A DNA stretch of 13,889 bases from JAFHCF01 sp048497495 (GTDB lineage: Bacteria; Pseudomonadota; Alphaproteobacteria; Rhizobiales; Ancalomicrobiaceae). The translations under genes were made by a program, and so were the position numbers. Where the stretch lies: contig JAFHCF010000045.1 in assembly GCA_048497495.1 (NCBI GenBank), positions 1-13,889 on the forward strand, written 5' to 3'. The notes below the pieces were generated by a model that saw only the letters and a program-made list of their open reading frames with translations, was not told the origin of the DNA and did not search any database. Positions 7,344 to 13,889 of the stretch are shown piece after piece (position 1 is the stretch's first letter; every line of letters begins with the position of its first letter).

Positions 7344-8203
7344 TGGCGGCGGTTGCTTCCCCTATCGGAGAAGAAAGCGTGTGGCGCGGGCTGTTGCGGC
7401 GGCCGCCGGCGGTGGGCGCGCTGATCGTGCTGATCGCCGTCGTCGTGCTGGCGGCGGGCGCCGATTTCCTCGCTCCCTACGTGCCGTCGAAACTGTCGAT
7501 CGCCAACCGGCTGCAGTCGCCGTCGGCGCTGCATCCGTTCGGCACCGACGAGTTCGGTCGCGACGTGCTGTCGCGCACCATCTGGGCCGGGCGGATCTCA
7601 CTCGCGGTGGGCGGCGCGGTGGTGGTGATCTCCGCCCTGATCGGCGTGACGCTGGGGTTGATGGCCGGCTATTTCCGCCGCCTCGACGGACCGCTGTCGC
7701 GGCTGATCGACGCGATGATGGCCTTTCCCGACATCCTGCTCGCCATCGCTCTCGTCGCGGCGCTCGGGCCTTCCGCCTTCAACGTGGTCCTGGCGCTCGG
7801 CATCGTCTACGCGCCGCGCGCCGCCCGCGTGGTGCGCGCCTCGACGCTGGTGATCCGCGAGCTCGCCTATGTCGAGGCGGCGCAGGCGCTCGGCGTGCCG
7901 ACGGCGGTGATCCTGACCCGCCACATCCTGCGCAATCTCGCCTCGCCGATCATGGTGCAGGGCACCTTCATCTTCGCCAACGCCATCTTGGCGGAAGCCG
8001 GCCTGTCCTTCCTCGGCGTCGGCGTCTCGCCCGACATCCCGACCTGGGGCACGATGATCGCCATGGGCCGCCAGTTCATGGATCAGGCGGGCTGGATCAT
8101 GTGGTTCCCCGGTATCGCCATCGTGCTCTCGGTGATGTCGCTCCAGGTTCTGGGCGACGCGCTGCGCGATCTTCTCGACCCCCGACTGGCGAGGACGACC
8201 TGA
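7343..8203 (+). CDS. DppC/OppC-type ABC transporter permease
   Basis: This 286-residue permease pairs with the DppB-type subunit to form the channel. The class marks are the N-terminal cytoplasmic stretch and first helix (about 23-45), the periplasmic HPFGTDEFGRDVLSR (64-78), and the EAA coupling loop YVEAAQALGVPTAVILTRHIL (about 176-196). Next come AEAGLSFLGVGVSPDIPTWG and a C-terminal GDALRDLLDPRL. About six membrane helices are visible. ATG 7343 shares its A with the stop of the upstream gene (TGATG), and GAGG lies 5 nt before it, implying translational coupling. The amidohydrolase follows with the same 1-bp overlap. Confidence 0.9.
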   Translation: MAAVASPIGEESVWRGLLRRPPAVGALIVLIAVVVLAAGADFLAPYVPSKLSIANRLQSPSALHPFGTDEFGRDVLSRTIWAGRISLAVGGAVVVISALIGVTLGLMAGYFRRLDGPLSRLIDAMMAFPDILLAIALVAALGPSAFNVVLALGIVYAPRAARVVRASTLVIRELAYVEAAQALGVPTAVILTRHILRNLASPIMVQGTFIFANAILAEAGLSFLGVGVSPDIPTWGTMIAMGRQFMDQAGWIMWFPGIAIVLSVMSLQVLGDALRDLLDPRLARTT

Positions 8204-9434
8204 TGCTCGACGACCTCTTCGACAAGGCAGCCGCCGGCCTGGTGCTGATCCGAGGCGCGCGGCCGATCGCCTTCACCGATCTCCGCGACAAGGCCGAACG
8301 GATCGACGTTCTGATCGATGCCGACGGAAGGGTGCTCGACGCCGGGCCCGATCTCGGCGTCGACGGCCGCCCCGGCACCCGGATCGTCGAGGCGAACGGG
8401 GCCTTCCTGTCGCCCGGCTGGACCGACCTCCACACCCACGTCTGGTGGGGCGGCACCGACGTGTCGATCCGCCCGGAGCAATGTGGTGCTGCGCGCGGCG
8501 TCACCACCCTGGTCGACGCCGGATCGGCCGGCGAGGCCAATTTCCACGGACTGCGCGAATTCATCATCGAGCCGGCGCGCGAGACCATCTACGCCTTCCT
8601 CAACATCGGCTCGATCGGGCTCGTCGCCTGCAACCGGGTCAGCGAGTTGATCGACATGCGCTCGATCGACATCGACCGCACGATCGCCGTGGTCGAGGCC
8701 AATCGCGACCGCATCGTCGGGCTGAAGTGCCGCGCCAGCGCCGTCATCACCGGCGCCTGGGGCATGGAGCCGGTGCGGCTCGCCAAGAAGCTCGCCCGCA
8801 TCGCCAAATTGCCGTTGATGGTCCACGTCGGCGAGCCGCCGCCGCTCTACGACGACATTCTCGAAGTGCTCGACGCGGGCGACATCGTCACCCATTGCTT
8901 CAACGGCAAGGTCGGCGGCTCGATCCTGGAGGACGAGGCGCTCTACCGGCTGGTCGAACAGGCGGGCCAACGCGGCGTCGTGCTCGACGTCGGCCACGGC
9001 GGCGCGTCGTTCTCGTTCGAGGTGGCGAAGGCGGCGATCGCCCGCGGACTGATGCCCACCACCATCTCCACCGATCTCCACGCCTGGTCGCTCGACGGGG
9101 CGGTGTGGGATCTCGCCACCACCCTGTCGAAGCTCCTGGCGCTCGGCATGCCGATGGAGGAGGTGGTGAAGGCGGCGACGATCCGTCCGCGCGCCGCGAT
9201 TCGGCGGCCCACCGACGGGTTCCTCACCCCCGGCGCCCGGGCCGACTTCACCCTGTTCGACGTGGTCGACGCGACGCTGACGGTGCGCGACAGCAAGGGC
9301 TTCCCGGCGACGCTGTCGCGGGTGTTCGAGCCGCGCAAGGCGATCATCGGGGCCGCCGTGATCGAGGCGCACCGCCACGTGCCGCCGGAAGGGCCCAAGG
9401 GCCGATCCGCCTGTCCCAACTGCGGGTGGCTGAC

Positions 9435-9438
<4 letters not shown>
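8203..9438 (+). CDS. COG3964-type amidohydrolase/deacetylase metallohydrolase
   Basis: This 411-residue cytoplasmic enzyme belongs to the amidohydrolase superfamily, with a beta-sandwich from both termini around a TIM barrel. The binuclear metal site is complete: H77 and H79 (TDLHTH), the lysine expected to be carboxylated, K175 (VGLKCRAS), H208 (MVHVGEPP), H231 (VTHCFNG) and D291 (ISTDLH). The GLK.RAS and H.GEPP patterns point to the COG3964 group, often mis-annotated as dihydroorotase. From memory, characterised members deacetylate acetylated 2-hydroxy or D-amino acid-like carboxylates. The substrate here is unknown. The gene sits between permease and ATPase genes, overlapping them by 1 and 4 bp, so it is tied to the transported compound. 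Oddly, it ends in a short tail with CPNC (C404, C407) three residues from GWLT. Start ATG 8203 overlaps the upstream stop. Confidence 0.87.
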
Positions 9439-10477
<1,039 letters not shown>

Positions 10478-10481
<4 letters not shown>

Positions 10482-11473
10482 CGCACGCGCCGCTCCTGCA
10501 GATCGAGGGTCTGACCAAGCATTTCCATCTCTCCGGTGGGCGGGTCGTCCATGCGGTCGAGGATGTCGACCTCAGCATCGATCGCGGCCGCATCGTCGGG
10601 CTGGTGGGGGAGTCCGGCTCGGGCAAGACCACGGTCGGGCGCGCCCTGCTCCGGCTGATCGAGCCGACGGCGGGTCGCATGATCTTCGACGGCACCGACG
10701 TCTTCGCGCTCTCGGCGCGCGACATGCGGGCATGGCGGCGGCGATTGCAGATCATCTTCCAGGATCCCTATTCGAGCCTCGATCCGCGCATGACGATCGC
10801 CGCGATCATCGACGAGGCGCTCGACACACGCGGTCTGGCCAAGGGGCGGGTGCGCGTCGACCGCATCGCCGAACTGCTCGAACTCGTCGGGCTGGCGAGC
10901 GACCACGCGACGCGCTATCCGCACGAATTCTCCGGCGGTCAGCGCCAGCGCATCGGCATCGCCCGGGCGCTCGCCGTCGAGCCCGACTTCATCGTCGCCG
11001 ACGAACCGGTCTCCGCCCTCGACGTCTCGGTCCAGGCCCAGGTGCTCAACCTGCTCGAGGATCTGCGCCGGCGCTTGAACCTGACCATGCTGTTCATTTC
11101 CCACGATCTCTCGGTGGTCGAATACGCCTGCGACGAGATCGTGGTGATGTATCTCGGGCGGGTCATGGAGAAGGGGCCGAGCCGGGCGCTCCGGGCCTCG
11201 CCGTTCCACCCCTACACCAAGGCGCTGCTCGCCTCGGCGCCGCAGCCCGATCCGACCCGCATCCGCACCCACGTACCGCTCCACGGCGATATTCCGAGCC
11301 CGATCTCGCCACCGTCCGGCTGCGTCTTCCGCACCCGCTGTCCGCAGGCGATCGCTCCTTGCGCGGTCGAGGTGCCGGCGACGCGCGACCTCGGTGGCGG
11401 CCGCTCGGTCGCCTGCCTGCGCGTCGGTGACGACACCGCGCGTTCCTCCGACGAGATGAAAGTCCGAGAATGA
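10478..11473 (+). CDS. DppF/OppF-type ABC transporter ATP-binding protein
   Basis: This 331-residue second ATPase completes the heterodimeric motor. Motifs: Walker A GESGSGKT (44-51), Q-loop Q95 in IIFQDPYSSLDPRM, signature FSGGQRQR (151-158), Walker B FIVADEP with D175 and E176, and H-loop H209. IIFQDPYSSLDPRMT and VSALDVSVQAQVLNLL are DppF/OppF marks. The C-terminal domain again has four cysteines (C282, C288, C295, C313). The start is GTG 10478 in a GTGA overlap with the upstream gene, with a strong GGAGGG 7 nt before it. Its stop overlaps the RidA start by 4 bp. Confidence 0.92.
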
Positions 11474-11949
11474 CCATCCACAGTCCGGCCACCCCCGAAG
11501 CCCGCCTGGCGGCGCTCGGATTGACCCTCCCGCCGCCGCCGGCGCCGGTGGCCAATTTCCTCACCCATGTCCGCCACGGCGGGCTCTTGTTCCTGTCGGG
11601 CCAGGGGCCGCTCGACCGACACGGCCGTCTCAGCACCGGCAAGGTCGGCGCCGAGGTCTCGGTGGAGACGGCGCGCGCCGACGCGGAACTGACGGGCCTG
11701 AACCTGCTCGCCGTGGCCAAGGCGGCGCTCGGCGATCTCGGCCGGGTGCGCGGGGTGGTCAAGCTCCTCGGCATGGTCAACGCCACGGCCGACTTCGAGC
11801 GCCACCCGGAAGTGATCGACGGCTGTTCGAACCTGTTCGTCGCGGTGTTCGGCGAGGCCGGGCGGCACGCCCGCTCGGCGGTGGGGTTGGGCTCGCTGCC
11901 CAACCAGATCACCGTGGAGATCGAGGCGATCTTCGCCGTCGACGACTGA
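11470..11949 (+). CDS. RidA/YjgF/YER057c/UK114-family protein (putative enamine/imine deaminase)
   Basis: This is a 159-residue cytoplasmic protein of the RidA superfamily. Canonical RidA, a trimer, hydrolyses 2-aminoacrylate and other enamine/imine products of PLP enzymes to keto acids and ammonia. Here GLLFLSGQGPLD (38-49) and ARSAVGLGSLPNQITVEIEAIF (134-155) match the family, and R135 aligns with the catalytic arginine (R105) of E. coli RidA. It is longer than the 128-residue canonical form, with extra N-terminal sequence, so it belongs to a divergent subgroup whose chemistry is less certain. The ATGA overlap with the ATPase gene places it in the operon, just before the PLP enzyme gene. 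That supports a role in clearing its reactive product. Confidence 0.85.
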   Translation: MTIHSPATPEARLAALGLTLPPPPAPVANFLTHVRHGGLLFLSGQGPLDRHGRLSTGKVGAEVSVETARADAELTGLNLLAVAKAALGDLGRVRGVVKLLGMVNATADFERHPEVIDGCSNLFVAVFGEAGRHARSAVGLGSLPNQITVEIEAIFAVDD

Positions 11950-11954
11950 TATTC

Positions 11955-11992
11955 TGCGCGGGAAATTCGGTCAGGCCCGAATTTCCCGCGCA
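11955..11992. terminator. Perfect 16-bp stem hairpin after the RidA gene (terminator-like, no U tract)
   Basis: The left arm TGCGCGGGAAATTCGG (11955-11970) and right arm CCGAATTTCCCGCGCA (11977-11992) pair without mismatch around the loop TCAGGC, 6 bp after the stop. No run of T follows (ATTCCGG), so an intrinsic terminator is doubtful. It could instead be an mRNA-stabilising or processing hairpin, or a partial terminator separating the transport genes from the PLP enzyme gene. Confidence 0.5.
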
Positions 11993-12035
11993 TTCCGGCC
12001 TGACCGGCCGACGCCCGTTCGGGCTTGCCTTCGCC

Positions 12036-12064
12036 CGGGACGTTCCGACGGTCGGAACGTCCCG
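12036..12064. promoter_or_regulatory. 29-bp perfect palindrome upstream of the PLP-enzyme gene (candidate operator or RNA hairpin)
   Basis: The arms CGGGACGTTCCGAC (12036-12049) and GTCGGAACGTCCCG (12051-12064) surround one central G. In DNA this would suit a dimeric repressor. It holds TTCC-N7-GGAA, loosely like the TTCC-N8-GGAG of the dyad before the operon's first gene, so the IclR protein could bind both. As RNA it would form a 12-bp stem with a 5-nt loop. Confidence 0.45.
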
Positions 12065-12095
12065 AGCTCGGGTCGACCTCCAGGAGCTGACAACC

Positions 12096-13292
12096 ATGCC
12101 CGAAGACATCCGCACCCGCCTCGGACTGCGTCCGGTGATCAACGTCTCCGGCACGATGACGTCGCTCGGCGCCTCGATCGTCGGGCCGGACGCCATCGCG
12201 GCGATGACCGGCGTGCTGCCGCAATTCGTCGAGATGGGCGACCTCCACCGGCTGGCGAGCCGGGCGATCGCCAAGGCGACCGGGGCGGAGGCCGGCTTCG
12301 TCACCGCCTCCTGCTCCGCCGGCATCACGCTCGCCGTCGCCGCCACCATGACCGGCTCCGACCTCGCGGCGATCGAGCGGCTGCCCGACACGAGGGGCCT
12401 GAAGAACGAGGTGGTGATGCTGACCGGCCATCTGGTCGACTACGGCGCGCCGATCGATCAGTCGATCCGGCTCGCCGGCGCGACCCTGGTGACGGTCGGC
12501 CAGGCGACCTCGTCGCACGGCTACCAGCTCGCCGGGGCGATCGGCGAGCGCACGGCGGCGGCGGTCTATGTCGTCTCCCATCACGTCGCCCACTACGGCA
12601 TGGTGCCGCTTTCGACCTTCATCGAGATCGCCCACGCGGCGGGCGTGCCGGTGATCGTCGACGCGGCTTCGGAATACGACCTCACCGGCTTCCTCGCCGC
12701 CGGCGCAGATGTGGCGATCTATTCGGCCCACAAGTTCCTCGGCGGTCCGACCGCCGGTCTGGTCGCCGGATCGAAGGCGCTGGTGCGCGCCGCCTACCTG
12801 CAGAATCGCGGCATCGGGCGCGGCATGAAGACCGGCAAGGAGAGCATCCTCGGCGCGGTCGCGGCGCTCGAGGCCTGGGGCCGGCGCGATCACGACGCGG
12901 TCAGGCGGTGCGAGCGGGCGGCGCTCGACCATTGGCTCGGCGTCCTCGACGGCCGCCCCGGCATCACCGCGACGATCGATCCCGACCCGACCGGCAATCC
13001 GCTCGACCGCCTGAAGTTGCGGGTCGACCCGAACGAGGCGCGGATCTCGGCCTGGGATCTCGCCGACGCGCTTGCGGCCGGTGACCCGCCGGTGATCGTG
13101 CGCGATCACGAGGTCGAGCACGGCTTCTTCCATCTCGACCCTTGCAATCTGCACGAGGGCGAGGAATTTCTCGTCGGCGAACGCCTCGCCGCCGAACTCG
13201 AGGCGGCGCGCGGACGCAACCAACCGCTCGTCTCCTGTCTCGCGACCCGCCTGGCGCGGCAGGAGCGGGGCATCCTCGCATGGCCGGATTGA
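12096..13292 (+). CDS. SelA/DgaE-like PLP-dependent enzyme (putative ammonia-lyase/aminotransferase-fold)
   Basis: This is a 398-residue fold-type I PLP enzyme of the SelA-like (COG1921) group. K213 in IYSAHKFLGGPTAG is the expected Schiff-base lysine, and D189 in PVIVDAASEYD should contact the PLP ring nitrogen. Other marks are the N-terminal RPVINVSGTMTSLG, ASCSAGITLAV (71-81) and VSHHVAHYGMVPL. It is shorter than true bacterial selenocysteine synthase (about 460 residues). A metabolic role is therefore more likely, as in DgaE, which eliminates ammonia from D-glucosaminate 6-phosphate. Linkage to an amidohydrolase and a RidA protein supports amino-group elimination from an unknown amino acid. 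ATG 12096 has AGGAG 9 nt upstream. The IclR gene starts 4 nt after its stop. Products sold as 'L-seryl-tRNA(Sec) selenium transferase' for such genes would be misleading. Confidence 0.82.
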   Translation: MPEDIRTRLGLRPVINVSGTMTSLGASIVGPDAIAAMTGVLPQFVEMGDLHRLASRAIAKATGAEAGFVTASCSAGITLAVAATMTGSDLAAIERLPDTRGLKNEVVMLTGHLVDYGAPIDQSIRLAGATLVTVGQATSSHGYQLAGAIGERTAAAVYVVSHHVAHYGMVPLSTFIEIAHAAGVPVIVDAASEYDLTGFLAAGADVAIYSAHKFLGGPTAGLVAGSKALVRAAYLQNRGIGRGMKTGKESILGAVAALEAWGRRDHDAVRRCERAALDHWLGVLDGRPGITATIDPDPTGNPLDRLKLRVDPNEARISAWDLADALAAGDPPVIVRDHEVEHGFFHLDPCNLHEGEEFLVGERLAAELEAARGRNQPLVSCLATRLARQERGILAWPD

Positions 13293-13296
13293 CCCG

Positions 13297-13889
13297 ATGA
13301 CCCTGACCGAACCGAGCACGCGCCGCGACGACGCCGAGCCCCGGCCGAGGGCCTCGCGGGTCAGCGGCATCGACCGGATGTTGCAGATCCTCGACCATCT
13401 CCAGGAGACCGGCACGCCGGCGACCTCCTACGAACTGGCCAAGGCCTGCGCCGCGCCGCTCTCCACCGTCTATGCGGTGGTCGACGACATGGTGGAGAAG
13501 CGCCTGCTCGACCGCACCGCCTCGGGGGCGGTGTGGCTGGGGCCGCGGCTCTATCACTATGGGCTGAGCTATGCCCGCAATCTCGACTTCCTCACCGTCG
13601 CCACCCACGAGATGAACGAGTTGTCCCACGTCGTCGGCGAGACGGTGCAGATCTGCGGCCGCGACGGCGACCACATGGTGGTGCTGGGAATGGCGGAAGG
13701 GGTCGGGCACTTCCAGGTGACGTCGCGGGTCGGTACCCGGGTGCCGCTCAACTGGACCGCCTCCGGTCGGCTGCTGGTCGGCCATCTCGACGAAGCCGAG
13801 CGGCTGGCGATCTTCCATCGCTCGGCCTCGGCCTCGCCCACCGGCTGCGCCGAGACCGACCCGGAGGTGCTGGCGTCGTCGGCGGAGCG
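13297..13889 (+). CDS. IclR-family transcriptional regulator (partial, 3' end outside window)
   Basis: The frame is open from ATG 13297 to the window edge, giving 197 codons. After a charged leader (TRRDDAEPRPRAS), a winged helix-turn-helix spans about residues 23-82: VSGIDRMLQILDHL, then TSYELAKACAAPLSTVYAVVDDMVEKRLLDR. The effector domain begins with LGPRLYHYGLSYARNLDF and includes VGETVQICGRDGDHMVVLG, then RVGTRVPLNWTASGRLLVGHL, the usual IclR ligand-domain pattern. About 60-80 residues are missing. Starting 4 nt after the PLP-enzyme stop, it is likely co-transcribed and a local regulator of the operon. Direction of control and effector are unknown. Confidence 0.88.
   Translation, partial: MTLTEPSTRRDDAEPRPRASRVSGIDRMLQILDHLQETGTPATSYELAKACAAPLSTVYAVVDDMVEKRLLDRTASGAVWLGPRLYHYGLSYARNLDFLTVATHEMNELSHVVGETVQICGRDGDHMVVLGMAEGVGHFQVTSRVGTRVPLNWTASGRLLVGHLDEAERLAIFHRSASASPTGCAETDPEVLASSAE

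Larger units (their letters stand above)
11950..12095. promoter_or_regulatory. Inverted-repeat-rich leader between the RidA and PLP-enzyme genes
   Basis: This is the only real gap inside an otherwise overlapping operon. It contains, in order: the 16-bp stem; a 10-nt segment at 11997-12006 complementary to 11968-11977, which overlaps that stem; GCCCG-TT-CGGGC at 12013-12024; a perfect 29-bp palindrome at 12036-12064; CCCGAGCTCGGG at 12061-12072; and GGTCGACC at 12071-12078. The ribosome site AGGAG (12082-12086) comes 9 nt before ATG 12096. No clear sigma-70 promoter is visible. The density of dyads suggests regulation, RNA structure or an inserted palindromic repeat. Confidence 0.5.

Noticed and set aside
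11955..11992. A classical rho-independent terminator ending the operon after RidA
   Set aside because: The stem is strong but no T run follows, so I keep it only as a terminator-like hairpin of uncertain effect.
11968..12006. A full H-type pseudoknot formed by the hairpin loop and the downstream complement
   Set aside because: The hairpin loop is fully used and only about 5 nt would have to span a 16-bp stem, which is sterically unlikely. Alternative folding is the simpler reading.
12096..13292. Bona fide selenocysteine synthase (selA)
   Set aside because: The protein is too short and lacks selB or a tRNA-Sec gene nearby. It sits in a catabolic operon, so the SelA resemblance reflects the fold family.
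11163..13415. A 750-codon minus-strand frame opposite the RidA and PLP-enzyme genes
   Set aside because: The plus-strand genes carry clear family motifs. The minus-strand translation is Arg/Gly/Ala-rich and matches nothing recognisable.

Overview
The window looks like a piece of a high-GC alphaproteobacterial chromosome. Base composition is around 70% GC. The gene families (TorR/DorR-type respiratory regulation, Cdh, a Dpp/Opp-type transporter operon with COG3964 and SelA-like enzymes) would suit a member of the Hyphomicrobiales (Rhizobiales), but I cannot name a genus. There are no RNA genes, insertion sequences, CRISPR arrays or phage genes. Coding density is high, and most long reading frames opposite the real genes are GC-driven shadows.

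Region 1 (about 1-3600) is the edge of a TMAO/DMSO-type respiratory locus. A NapC/NirT-family multihaem cytochrome (TorC-like, running off the left edge on the minus strand) faces a TorR-like response regulator on the plus strand. A tripartite hybrid histidine kinase (TorS-like HK-REC-Hpt) converges on torR, and the two 3' ends overlap. The torC-torR gap carries a helically phased set of short repeats that resemble tor boxes. Unlike classical TorS, this kinase has no visible membrane segment or periplasmic sensor, and no torT is present here.

Region 2 (about 3588-4860) holds a membrane-anchored CDP-diacylglycerol pyrophosphatase (cdh), an unrelated lipid enzyme. Intergenic DNA with palindromes flanks it on both sides.

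Region 3 (4862 to the right edge) is a tightly packed catabolic operon. The order is family-5 solute-binding protein, DppB-type permease, DppC-type permease, COG3964-type amidohydrolase, DppD-type ATPase, DppF-type ATPase and RidA-family protein. These seven genes abut or overlap by 1-4 bp. After a 146-bp gap rich in inverted repeats come a SelA/DgaE-like PLP enzyme and, 4 bp later, an IclR-family regulator cut by the right edge. The most likely reading is an uptake-and-degradation system. A small acylated amino-acid-like or peptide-like compound would be imported, hydrolysed by the amidohydrolase, and passed to the PLP enzyme for elimination or deamination. RidA would hydrolyse reactive enamine/imine intermediates, and IclR would sense the substrate. 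The substrate is not determined by the sequence. This region is the best candidate for an incompletely described system.
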